A stretch of 64,000 nt of DNA from Iris pallida (Eukaryota; Streptophyta; Magnoliopsida; Asparagales; Iridaceae). The translations under genes were made by a program, and so were the position numbers. The notes under the pieces are model-generated. The model had not been told where the DNA came from, did no database searches, and saw only the letters and a program-made list of their open reading frames with translations. The stretch covers positions 18,613,242 to 18,677,241 of the forward strand of contig JANAVB010023996.1 in NCBI GenBank assembly GCA_029216955.1. Direction: 5' to 3'. Positions 18,246 through 30,351 of the stretch are shown here, piece by piece; position 1 is the stretch's first letter; each line of letters begins with the position of its first letter.

Positions 18246-19477
18246 TGTAGAAGCATGGAAAATACTAAAGACAGATTCATGCGGCACAAGGGACTATGCG
18301 GCTCAAGACGTCCTACGCGGCTCAGAACAGAAGACACGTGGCTTGTAAAACAGTTCTCCCCTCCTACATTAATTACTTTGACGGCTGACAACTCTGAAAA
18401 AGTGGCAGCCCTGACACAAAAGAGGTAATTATGACTCTGTCATAATGACAGACCCCTAGGGAAGCGAAGGAGATCTCTGACACAATCCCTCGAGATCCAG
18501 AAAATGCCACGTGGTCCTGACACGTGGACAGTCATATGCGGCTCGAGCTAAGACTTCCCATGCGGTTCAGGATGAGGCTGCCTTATGCGGCTCAGGCCGA
18601 AACAGTCTCATGCGGCTCAAGCAGAGGCCCTCCCATGCGGTTCGCAAGGATCATCTCCATGCAGCTCATTACCCATTATGCGGCTCAAATTATCATATGG
18701 TTCGAGGGTTCGGGGGGCCACTCCCCAAGCAGACCCGACACGTGGCCAGTCTTATGCAGCTCCATCCTTATGCGGCTCAACCCTTATGCGGCTCAATCCT
18801 CATAGTGACTCCCAGGACACGTGTCATCAAGCCAATCAATTTTCCAGATTTATTGTAGTCAAAGATTGGGTCAAATCCCAATAATCTGGGACACATGGCA
18901 GGAGAATGAATTAAACTTATTCATCCAGATTCGCAGACATCAGCAAATCATCATCACGAGGATTCCTTCCAATCAGCATTAATTACTGATGGGATTTGGT
19001 GCAATCCACATTAAGTGGCCCAGATTTATCACACTCAAGATTAATGGTCCAGATTGATCAATCAACAGGCCGCCGCCACTCTAAGGGATAATCACTGCAA
19101 ACCCTAATGATTGCATTCCCCTTCTTATAAATAGCGAGGTACCATTCCCTTACAAGAGGACCCCTTTTAGAGATCAGAGAGCATTAGAAGACTTGGAGAA
19201 AAAGAGCAGAGAGAGAGCAAAGAGAGCATTTCTTCAACGCCAAGCAATCTTCCGGAGCCAAGGCTACATACCGATCGTCCAAGGAGTAAGGCAGAGCGGC
19301 CGTCGCTTTCCCGAGCCTCTATCGTCACCCTCTAGAATCTAAAATAAACAATTGTACTTAGATTGCTGTACCTAGGTTTTCGTCCCTAGGCTTTCTTTGT
19401 ACAAGCGAGTTTGTAACGTGAAGTAAAAGTCCAGTCCTCCAATAATTGTTCTGCTTTTTTATATTTCATGGCAAACA
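18246..19477 (+). repeat. 3' LTR of Tat1
   Basis: It is nearly the same as 1973-3203, with about 35 differences by hand comparison, mostly transitions. It ends GGCAAACA, followed by the TSD ACGTG at 19478-19482. TATAAATAG is at 19126-19134. Some ATGCGGCTC words have decayed at the CpG (ATGCAGCTC near 18660 and 18755). Confidence 0.93.
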
Positions 19478-19482
19478 ACGTG
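19478..19482. repeat. Target-site duplication of Tat1, right copy
   Basis: ACGTG follows the 3' LTR and matches 1968-1972. Confidence 0.93.
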
Positions 19483-19994
19483 TCGTGTGTCGTGTCTACG
19501 AACGTGTTGAACTTGTGCATGAGACAGTGCACTGTGTTCTGATTGCTCGTGTGTTAGTTTTCATATTGGACACGTTTGTGTCCACTTGGTTGGACACAGA
19601 CACCCTACATGACACATACACATGTGCACTAATCATTATCAACCAATTAATTAGAATATTAACTGTGAATTGAATTCGAAATTGGGATTTCCTTAAAGTT
19701 CTGATACCATGTTCTGATTTTTATCCCCTGAGTTTTAAATGATTTTTTAACTAATTAATTAGATGTTTTTGTATATGTACACATGTCTGTGTGCATGTGA
19801 TCAACCTGAGAATTAGGTAGGCTACCTGGGAATCAATAGTATTTGTTGTTCATCCTATTTTTTGAGATTTAATAGGTTTTAAGTTGTCAATTAATGTTTA
19901 AGTTAATATTGTTAACATTCGAACATGCCTGGGAATTTGGGTTATTGCCTGTGTGACACTGAAATCTAAACTCTCCCATCTATCTATATTCGAC

Positions 19995-20260
19995 ACACAC
20001 CCACACATTCATTGAATCTGGAAACACACACCACACACACACACATGTTCACAAACTTGTGATGTTAAATCAGAAATCTGAACACAACTATATGTACTGC
20101 TACCACATACATTATACACACACACATGATCACAAGAATCTAGAAAATTGAAACTCACACACACTCTAAAACCTAAGAACACTACTGCTACATACACACA
20201 CACCCCCTACTGCTATACAAACACACACACACCCTACTGTTAAACACACACACACACATG
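19995..20260. repeat. Degenerate (AC)n microsatellite
   Basis: Short ACACAC runs alternate with recurring words such as CTACTGCTA and CACTACTGC. The tract lies inside LTR A. Confidence 0.85.
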
Positions 20261-20297
20261 GAACACGCACACATATACACCGCTGTCACTCTATCCC

Positions 20298-20805
<508 letters not shown>

Positions 20806-21035
20806 TGCCTATATATATTTTGTATTTGTAAAATGTGGTGAATACATATATGTGTATGCCAATATAGATATGTGTATAGACATATAGCCTTATATGATTT
20901 TCCTATGTGTGCCTTATATACATTATGTGTATATATACATAAAATTGTGTGTTTGATAGTTTGTGTAGCCTTGTGACTTGTGTGAATGCTAGGATAGGCA
21001 TGGTTAGGCTTAGTGAGAATTGTCTGGGTTAGGAC

Positions 21036-21095
21036 TTGACCTAGTTGACCTAGTTTGACTAGTGTAGTTGACTAGAGTTGACCAAAGGTTGACTT
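21036..21095 (+). promoter_or_regulatory. TTGAC (W-box core) cluster in LTR A
   Basis: Six TTGAC[C/T] words lie within 60 bp. W-boxes bind WRKY factors. Equivalent clusters are at 29090-29161 (LTR B) and, reversed, at 40262-40385 (LTR C). The cluster is far downstream of the presumed TATA box, so a promoter role is uncertain. Confidence 0.5.
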
Positions 21096-23474
21096 TAGCC
21101 TAGATTGATCCAAACATCATGTAGAATGCATTGTAATGTTCTATTTTACCATTATGGAGATATTGTGACTATTGTTGTTCTAAATAGGAGTCAGACACTG
21201 CTCATCAGACAGTATTTTCACTTTAGATACTCAGGTTATCAGGCGAGTACATTTTTTGACCGTTTTATACTTGATAGGATTTACATTTATGCTCTAGATT
21301 ACTTTACTTGATGCTGTCATGTTGTTAACATGGATTGGTACTATATGGATCCCTTCATGAGATGTTATCTCCCTCGGGAGCATCGGGTTAAAGTATGTCA
21401 TGTGCATTTCACTTTCATCATGTACTCTGATGCTTTCACCATTCATGTGCACTCTTGTGATTCATGTACTCTCATGTTCACAGAGCCTCCATGTATTCAA
21501 TCATGTGCACCCATTTATGGGCCTTCATGTGATATCTTGTGCAATAACATAACCTGTCTGGATCCTTGTGTATTGATTGGGGTACGGGGGAGTATAAATG
21601 GTCATGTGAACAATTCCAAAGTAGTATACTCATGTGCAAACTCTTAGATTACTCATGTACAAATTCAAGCCGTTCACATGTCTATCTTGTACTCTACAAA
21701 CTAGCCATGTTAGTTCTTTACTTATATTGGATATTTTTTTACAGTCATCTCTTTTATTTCATATATTTTCCAGCATTTCATGTATCTTACTCTATAGCAT
21801 ATTTACATATCCTGTCATGTTATGAACTACGTGAGATGTACTGTGCTCGCTCCTGTCCTGACTGGACATGTTGAAAATATTACAGAGGACGAGGATGAGG
21901 CGTGTTGTACCACCTACTACGAGACAACATTAGAGGACACCTGTGACTTAGACTTCCAGCAGGATCCATTACCTGCTGACGACACTCCTATAGTTTAGTT
22001 ATCTTATTTCAGTTGTATCTCATCTGGATATTTGTATTAGAGATTGTGATGATGTAGATTGTGGAGCTTGTTAGATGTTTATCTTAGACACTTTGGATTC
22101 TCTCTTTTATCGTATTTCATCTGTGGATTCTGTTGATATTCTTATCTATCTTATCGTACATCTTCCTTAGCTGTGATTGAGATTTGTACTTTATATTATT
22201 CCTCCATTCGGGGAGTATAACTGTACAATGTACCTTATAATTGTTAAATGTATGCGACCTAGGACAGCGTTCTACCACCGACACGGCGGCGTAGGCTGGA
22301 CGTACCCACTTCTTGTGCCCCTACACTGGGTGCGGGTCGTGACAAGTTTAAAGAGATTTGATGGTGATTTATATGAATATTTTTATAGTTTTATGATTTT
22401 TTAATAGGTATTTGTCTGTCGATACTTACATGTCGTATTTGATCTGTATTTGGTATGAAAATATGGATTTTGATGGCGATTTATGTGTAGACGCCCTATT
22501 ATTAAGTTAGTGGTTTTATAATGATCTTGTATATCATATGATTGTCAAAGTTGTTTCTAGATAAGGATCGAAGGTGCATGTTTTGGATGCTAATTTTGTG
22601 AATATTTGAACTTTTGTTAGCTTGACAATATTCTTAAATGTGGTATTATGTTATTCTTTTATGTTTATGTATTGTTCAGTTATATTGAGAATTGTTATTC
22701 CCTAGATACGGTGCTTCTTCGTTCCCTAGAATAGTTATTCCCTTAACTTGGGGTGCAACAACATCACTGATACATGTTTGGTACATTTAAAATGTGAACC
22801 TCCAATATCTTCTTGCATGCCCATTTGTTGCAAGATATTGCTGATAGAAGTTTGATTCTTAAAGCTTAGAATGTTGAACCCAAAGGTTGGAAAGGGTTCA
22901 AATAGTTCTGCATCATTTATACTTCCACTGTGTATAAATAGATCTTTTACCTTTCCATAAATCCAAGAAATATGATACTAGCATATATGACACTTTCTAC
23001 TTTTGGTGCAAATTAAATCAAAATGCTGATATATGTAGTCATTATTAGTTAATTTGGTGTTGTATATTTCAAATCATGATTTTATTCAAGTCTTTTTTTC
23101 AAACTTGAAGATTTGCCTTCTTTTCACCTTGATAGTATTAATACTTTCGTACAATCATTTTATTTCACTTGGATTACTGCTTTTTTGATACATGCCTCCC
23201 TAGGGGTCCTTATAACGAGCATTATGTATTAGTTTGGGGCTGTAAGGAAATAATATGACTTTGGGTGAACTTATTTCAAAATTAGCAGTCTAAGGAAACT
23301 ATATCTGAAACTTTTTCATTTCTTTTGTGATCCTGAAGGTATTCTGCATACTTTGTGTTGAATATATGTTCTTTTAATCAGAAATATAAAGTTAGTTGAT
23401 ATTGGCTTGTGCCAATATTATTCTTATTTGTCATGTTTACATTTTCCCTCACATGTTAGAATCTGGTTGAATAG

Positions 23475-23617
23475 ATAAGAAAATAAGAAAGCTACAAGAC
23501 AATGTTGCAGCTATAAATTTTAATGCAAATAGTAGAATAGGGAAGAGGTTAATGGCCAAGTGTAGAACATTTCAAGAGGAAAATGCGGAGATTGGGGCAA
23601 CGGCTTGTGAAGAAAAG
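23475..23617 (+). pseudogene. Single exon of a WTAP/FIP37-like gene
   Basis: The frame reads IRKLQDNVAAINFNANSRIG, then KRLMAKCRTFQEENAEIG and ATACEEK. The core GKxLMAKCRxxxEENxEIG is the signature of WTAP (animals) and FIP37 (plants), the scaffold of the nuclear mRNA m6A methyltransferase complex. An AG precedes 23475 and a good donor, AAG|GTATGT, follows 23617, so this looks like one internal exon with its splice sites. I found no neighbouring exon within the flanking ~1 kb on the left or ~2 kb on the right. It is either a captured fragment, for example in a CACTA element, or one exon of a host gene with very long introns. The exon itself has no stop. Family recognition is fairly secure; its status is not. 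Confidence 0.65.
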
Positions 23618-25139
23618 GTATGTTCTGTGAATCATTTTTATCTAGCACTTCTAGTGAATTCAGACAATTATATCAACATTTATTGTGTATTGTATTCTTC
23701 CTTTTCCCACGGAGAACAAGAAATTAACGTGGGAGTTTGATGTTTAAGGGATTCATTTCTTATATATATATGTTCATGTTACAATTAGTCCTTTTATTTT
23801 TACTGTCCTTTGCAGGACTATGTTAATTGATATCTACATGCATGTGTGCATACTCGCTCATCTACTCATATATTCACGATCAGACATTTTGTCCCATCTT
23901 TACTTTTTCATGCATGCATTTATTTAGCTGGAGCCACTTAAGAACTGTGCTAGTCTTCTCTTCTGGCAGTCTAACCACAGGCTTTATTGAGTTTCCTTTG
24001 TAAAAATACAAAGATAAAAATCATAACTTGGCATTGCCAGTATATTTCAAATCATAACATATAATAGAAAGTTGGCTAATGCTAGAAACTTCCAGAATCC
24101 AGATTCAAGAATGGTTCTGATTGGAAGTCAGGATCGGTGTCTGGATCGTAGTATTATGATGCTAAAATCCAATGCATGCATTATTTAGAAAAGCATAATG
24201 ATTTAAGCTCCCTTAAGCAATGTGAAGGATATGAGTGTTATGTTTTTTAATACCGAGAGAGAAGACATGATCGTGGATTTGGTATTTGTTATTGTAGAAA
24301 TATTGTAAGCAGGTAAAATTATGTGTAATTTAGTTCAACGTGAAACTAAAATCTTCCTGCGTATTTGTTGTAGAAACATTATGGTCTTAGTAGATCCCAT
24401 AGAAGGCACAGTATAGTGCATGTTTCGTACATAAGAATTAAGAGTATTTCTCTTCTGTTTGGCTTTCTTATTGTCTCGACTCTGATGAATACTTTAATAG
24501 CCTAATCTCAAGATCACTATTTGTATATACCTACCAACTCACATACTTGTCAAACAATAAGCAAATCATTTCATTGGATGATTCACACTGCTCATAAGCT
24601 CACTCGTCAAGTAATCAAGGTCCTACTTCTGGAAAATGAGTTGGTGTGTCGTCAAGAATACTAACGTAGAGCATCTTCAGGATACTGGGTTATGTGGTCA
24701 CTGCTTCGACACTTTGTGAGCTATCTAATTAAAAATCTGTACAAATTGGTATGTACAGTTTGGAACTTCTTGTCTTTCTTTTTTAGTGGTTTGTACAGTT
24801 AGCAAGTCCTTGCTAATATATTGGCATGTCTTTATTTCATTTGCAAGTCCTTCAAAAGCATTATGGATTTACTTAAATGACGGATGGCGACTCTTATGGG
24901 AAAAATATTTTGGGATAATTTTGTGAAAGTTTAATAGATGATTCATAAACATGGTGTCGTGCTTAATATTTTTGGTTCATTTTGTAAGTAGTGGTGGAGA
25001 TGGTGATGGGTTCATTTTGTAAGTAATGGTGTGGGTGATGTATTGTATTGTGGATTTATTTTGTAAATTATGGTAAAGGATGCTTAATGTTAACCTTTTT
25101 TTTGTTGTTTACCAATTGAACATCATAGTTATATATGGA

Positions 25140-25296
25140 TTTTGTTGTCTTCTAATTAGTGTAATATGTTTTCCTATTTTGTAAATGATAGTAAAGAATA
25201 CTTGATGTTGTTAAGCTTTTTTTGTTCGGGTCAAGTATTCTTTACTATCATTTACAAAATAGGAAAACATATTACACTAATTAGAAGACAACAAAA
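25140..25296. repeat. Perfect 66-bp inverted repeat
   Basis: Arms 25140-25205 and 25231-25296 are exact reverse complements around a 25-bp spacer. The transcript would fold into a long perfect hairpin. The arms contain CTAATTAGTG and GTAAATGATAGTAAAG. Confidence 0.93.
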
Positions 25297-25421
25297 GCTT
25301 AAAATTATTCTTTGCATTTTCAACAACGTCGTGCGGCCATGATCATCTAAACTTTGTTATTTGTGTATTTAAATTATATGTTTTATAGGTGGAAAATGCA
25401 AAGAATAATTTTAAACTTTTG
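25292..25421. repeat. Second, overlapping inverted repeat
   Basis: Arms of about 30 bp (25292-25321 and 25392-25421) match with one mismatch around a 70-bp loop, and carry AAAATTATTCTTTGCATTTT. The left arm overlaps the last bases of the 66-bp repeat. Confidence 0.85.
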
Positions 25422-25424
25422 GGA

Positions 25425-25765
25425 CGTTATGCAATTGTCCTAGATATAAATGACATCCTTTTGTGACGCAGGTAGTAACTTTATGATGAATGTATGAATG
25501 TTATTCGTCACAAACTCTTATATTTTGAGACAGTTTAGTAAACCATCATAAATATATAATAATTCAAACTCTTTTGGTACAATTAGGTTTTTTGACCCTA
25601 CAACCAAATTAGGACGGTTTTTTTTTGGCCTCAAACTTTTAGCCACACAACCCTAATAGCATTGCTACTTTCCGTCCTAAAATTCGTACCAAATAACGAT
25701 TTATGACGGTTATGGGCCTTTTTAACACGGATTTTTGGCGTCCCCAGAAGACACTTTTTTTAGTG
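25425..25765 (-). mobile_element. CACTA-type transposon terminus
   Basis: The right end reads ACACTTTTTTTAGTG, so on the minus strand it starts CACTAAAAAAAGTGTC, the hallmark of CACTA (En/Spm) transposons. Subterminal words such as GACGGTT and CCGTCCTAAAA recur in both orientations. Directly to the right, at 25766, sequence homologous to LTR C begins, so the transposon sits inside LTR B. The left end and transposase are not seen. The extent given is the terminal region only. Confidence 0.6.
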
Positions 25766-28700
25766 ACCTAAACCAATTGCAATCTCTTCCTCTTGAAGAG
25801 AGGAAGTGTCTATCGTCTAGATAGGAAGGATTTGGAGCAATTTGTCCATTGGAGCTTGGTGGGAGATTTGTTCTAGAAGTTTTCATTGGGATTCCAACTC
25901 CCAATTGGTAAGAGCCTCTAAACATTTTTAATTTCTGTTTTCTTTCCATAGATGCATTCATTTAGGGTCCCTTATCAATAGGTAGAGTTTGGTTCGAATT
26001 CGAATCCATTTAGGGTGTGTATCGCAAGAATATCATATACGTGTCTCAAATGTTCGATGAAATGTCACCTTATCAATAGGCAGAGTTTGGTTCTAATTTC
26101 TGATATAATTATATATTTGGGTTGCTAATTACCAACATAGTGCATGTGTATTGGATTATAGGGATTTCGAAGCAGTTTGATAGGTTTATTTGGACACGAC
26201 GATACTCGGCCTGGGTTTTGGCCATGAATAGTGCATGCCCGGCTACTAGGGTCTCTGTTCCTGACTGAGATACCTTGGTTTCACTATCTAATAACTGATT
26301 TGGGTTGATCTAGTGACTGACAGGTAGCCTTGGGCTTTGGGCTTCGAGCCATGGCCATTTTATGATGTGCCCTGACCTGCAGATCTTATTTTTGTGCAGT
26401 CGATTGCTTGTACACTTCAATTGACACCATTGTTGTACACTTCGTTGACATGTCTCCACACACCCTTCATATTGCATTGCTCGGCTACACACACATGTCT
26501 GAACCACTGCATTGATCCATATTACCTGCATTCGAACACTTTGCTGTGTCTACAACACTATACTCACTGCACTTATTGGTCAGTATCACTCATACCAGGA
26601 ACTGCACATACATCCCACGCATCCATCTGCCTATGTCCCATATCCTAGAGTCTACTGCAATTCATTACCTATCTTGCACCCACTAGAGATTACACTGCAC
26701 ACATTGCATCTGCCCCTTCATTAATTATTGTCCTACATACATGCTCTCCTTTCTGTCCAAGTAATACTCAGATAATGAGCTTAGCCAGACATGTTAGTTT
26801 TCTCTTGATGTCCTGCGCCCCTTTGGTCCACTACACATGTTTAGCATCTGACCTTTGTGCATGTATCATATTCTCATTGCCATCTAACTGATACTCTTAG
26901 AGGATTAGTTAGTTTACATTTATTGCAGACATTCACTGCACTTGGGTGGCCTTTGTTTTACATGTTAAGGGCAGTCACCAGGTTTGATGTTCAGTATTAC
27001 ACTAAGCATCATGTTCATCTCTACCAAATAAATCAACCACCATGTTAGGCCTAACATCAAGTGTTCAGACCTAATGGCTTTAGCCATTCTCTTGGTATCC
27101 TGTATTTGGGATATCCAACTTGAAGTATCAGACAGTTGAGTATTTCCCTCACCTATTCTGTACAGCCATGTTGGACTAAACCATGCTACCCACTTTATCC
27201 ATTGTTCAATTATGAGCATTCCTTTAGTTATGTCCAGCTATATATAATCTTCTCTGCATACTCTTGATGATATTGAGGTTCAGTTGTCTGGACTTCTGTT
27301 CAGAGGTTGGGAAATGTGAAGCTCGAGCACATACTTATAGTTGAAGTCCTAATCCATGACCAATAGAACATTTGTCTTGTTTTGGGTATGAAGCAGTCAT
27401 ATCCTTGATCAATTTATATATATAGGTTGTTGTCTATTACTGCATGCCTTGTTCAGTCTCTTGAACTATCTTGTTCAGTTCCTCCACCTTACCATGACCT
27501 GCACACTTGGTATCTGTAGCCATAACCTATAGTTCAATCCTGGGTTGCAGCATATATCTTTGATTTGATTTTTCTATTAGAGTAGGTAGCAAGTCCATTC
27601 CCTTGGACTTGAGTTCAGATAGTAAACCTATTGTCCTATTTCCACATAATGTTTTGTCCCACCATGTTACTTTTCTTGTACAGCAGTTATCAGATTTGAA
27701 GTGATGAACACGAATTGGGATTTCCTTAGTGATGGTAGTTCACTCTTCATGATCATCTGAGGTTCTGTCTTGAATATCTATAATGGTTCAGCCAAATCAT
27801 TATTCTGCCATCTGAGTCCTAAACCCCCTTTTATCAGTTAAGTAGTATCCTTTTGTATCCAATTCCCATTCTTGTAACAGACCCCAATTAGTTAGGATAT
27901 GTCCAGATTTGAGTGTCATTCTTCAATACATGTGAAGTCCATTTTAATTCGAGTATCGGACTTTTGTAAATGCCCTGCCCCTTTTAGTTTAGACATTAGC
28001 CTATTTCATTATTCATGTTTCAGTTGATCACTTTTGTCCATCTTCATATCCTATGTAATGATCAGTCGAGCCCACCATCTAGAACATGTCATTCCATGCA
28101 TTATTCTGTTTGCTTTGGTATCAGTTGGTAGATTATGTCCTTTGGTTCAGAGGTAAGATGAGTAGAGGAACTATCTTAATGTTTAGTCCTTCCACTGAGT
28201 TCAACCTTTATATTCTTATCTTGAACAATTAAGTTTTAGAATTTGAACACCTTAGGTTCTGTCTGGAACATCACATAACGTTCTGTCCCTCTTTTATGTT
28301 AAGCCATATTATATTGTATTCGATCCCTACTGACACTGGCGGAGGATAAGCTGGGCTGACCCGGGCTACAGCCCGGGCTTGAAATGAGATAAATACTAGT
28401 AGCTACCAAGTAATTATCATAGGTAGATCTCAGTACAGTTGGTTGAGACATTGGGTATTTGCATTGAAGGACCACTGTTCGAATCTTAGCAGTACTGATT
28501 TTGGAATTTTTGTAGATTTGAGTTAACGGATAATATTTTTTTCACTTAGCCCCCTCTAATTTTTTTTCCTGCCTCCGCCCTTGCCTACTGAACACTTGAG
28601 TTCAAACCATCCTTATTTGTTCAAGTATTGAACTAGCTGTTCGGTTCCCTCCCATATCTTTCTTTGGGTTAGGCTTTGTAGCAAGTTTTGCCCTTGTTGT

Positions 28701-30351
28701 AGATTGCTCAGTCCTTGCATGATGTCTCATAGCATATGGTATATAGATATAGCCTATAGTAGCACATGTAGACATATATATTGTAGGTATATATATATTT
28801 TTTTATATATAGAAGGATTTGACCAGTGGTTGACAAGGTTAGATATGGTATATATATATTGACCTTTTGATAGGGATATTTGAATAGAGTATCCTATAGC
28901 ACACTATAGGATAAATGTGTAATATGGGATACCTTGGTATATGGATATTGAGTCAGGATTTGTAATGTAGCCATAGGCTATAGGACTTGAGCCATAGAGT
29001 AGTAGTAGAGTTGGCTTTAGGTGATTAGTCCATTTTGGTTTGACCCTTAGCCTAGAACTTCATGAGCCAGTTGTCAAACCCTAGATGGCAATTGACCAAG
29101 ATTGACATAGGAGTCTAAGTTGATTTAGTTGACCAGAGTTTACTTTCGGTTGACTTTGACCTAGAGGCATGTATATTGTATAATATATTTCAATTATTCG
29201 ATGTTGAACACATTATAACCTGTATTTCTCTAAATAGGACTCTGTGATTCCAGTTTGGACATCTATACATATCAATTGCTCAGGGTATCAGGCGAGAACA
29301 TTTTCGGTTAGTTTTCATAAATGATAGTATCTATATTGACTGCTTTAGACTACTTTACTTGATGCTGACATATTGTTATCACGGACCAGTACTCTATGGA
29401 TCTTGTCATGCGATGTTATCCCCTCAGCATATACATCGGATATTTCATGTTCATGTACTTTACCATGTGCATCGTGTACTCCTTGTATTCGTATTAATCA
29501 TATACAAATCGTGTGCTCTCATGTACTCTTATGTGCTCACATGTGTTTATTGTGCAAAACTAACCATCATGTACGTAACATAAGTTGGTCGGATCCTTGT
29601 GTATTGATTGGGGTAGAGGGAGTAGAAGTGGTCATATGATTAAATCCCTCTAGTGTAAAATTGGCATGTCCATTATACCCTCACGTATAATGGAGTTACC
29701 GTAGAATAAACATGTGCAACCTATGCCAATCACATAATCCTCTTGTGCTCTAAAACACTTATATTTATTATAGTTCATAGTTTCTTACTATATTTCATGA
29801 TTCACCTTACTTATCTATATCTCCTGTATTCTTGCATTTCTTTACAGTACGTCATGTATTTTATTCTACTGTTAGCTCTATATTTCCTACCATGCTTTGG
29901 AACTGCTTTAAGAGATATGTGCTTGTTCCAGTCCTGACATGATAACGTTGAAAATTGTATAGATAATTTGGAGGATTCCAGCTAGCCTACAGGAGACACC
30001 AGTGTAGCTTGGAGTAGATTGCTAGGTTATTGTCTAGTTGCTATTTTTAGTTATTTCATGAGTTGTAATTATTTTATACTCTGTGGGTGTGGTGATGTTA
30101 ATACTTAAACTTCTTCAAATCTGGTTTTGTATTAAACATTGTGATCCTTCTGTCTATTCTATTTCATGCTGATTATCTTTCATAGATATTTTGTGATTGA
30201 GTTGTGTCCTTTTGAGATAGTCCTCCGTTAGGAGAGTATATTATATTGTATTTATTTATGATTGAGACCTAGGACAGCGTTCTACTGCCGACACTGTGGC
30301 ATAGGCTGGACGTACCTACGGTCTCGTGCCCTTTCACTGAGGGTCGTGACA
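25766..30351 (+). repeat. LTR B (A-type LTR, left end missing)
   Basis: The sequence matches the reverse complement of LTR C from TAAACCAATTGC onward, for example ATGCATTCATTTAGGGTCC near 25950. It matches LTR A from about 29090 to its end, GGGTCGTGACA. The middle (26300-28750) is diverged, C/T-rich and non-coding. It contains the 250-bp hAT MITE at 28334-28583. It joins Tat2 directly at 30352, so it is the 3' end of an inserted element or a solo LTR whose left edge was lost to the CACTA insertion. Confidence 0.75.
28334..28583. mobile_element. hAT-type MITE in LTR B
   Basis: Ends CACTGGCGGAGG and CCTCCGCCCTTG form imperfect 12-bp terminal inverted repeats of hAT type. They are flanked by the perfect 8-bp TSD CCTACTGA (28326-28333 and 28584-28591). 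The interior has a GACCCGGGCTACAGCCCGGGC palindrome. It also has a tRNA-like stretch with a B-box-like GTTCGAATCT near 28481. It is non-autonomous, 250 bp. Confidence 0.82.

Larger units (their letters stand above)
1973..19477 (+). mobile_element. Tat1: complete Tat/Ogre-lineage Ty3/gypsy element
   Basis: This 17.5 kb element is bounded by 1231/1232-bp LTRs that start TGTAGAAGC and end GGCAAACA, and is flanked by a perfect 5-bp TSD, ACGTG. The order is LTR, primer-binding site, gag, protease, RT, RNase H, a second (archaeal-type) RNase H, integrase, repeat-rich spacer, antisense gene, polypurine tract, LTR. The second RNase H, the large size and the antisense ORF after integrase are hallmarks of the Tat/Ogre group. 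A hand comparison of the LTRs shows about 35 differences (close to 3 percent), mostly transitions. The insertion is therefore not recent, which fits the several stops and frameshifts in its genes. It looks non-autonomous now. Confidence 0.93.
22345..25765. other. AT-rich non-LTR segment, possibly interior of a CACTA element
   Basis: This is the sequence between the end of LTR A and the CACTA-type terminus at 25765. Apart from the WTAP-like exon, the inverted repeats and the terminus listed separately, I see no gene and no long repeat. It looks like intron or low-copy DNA. Short degenerate repeats of TTCATTTTGTAAGTA lie at 24970-25080. No matching left CACTA end is visible; it may lie left of the window, beyond element A. 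Confidence 0.5.

Noticed and set aside
26394..26724. ORFs of 70-84 codons rich in His, Thr and Cys in LTR B
   Set aside because: They follow from the C/A/T-rich composition of the LTR and have no counterpart in LTR A or C.
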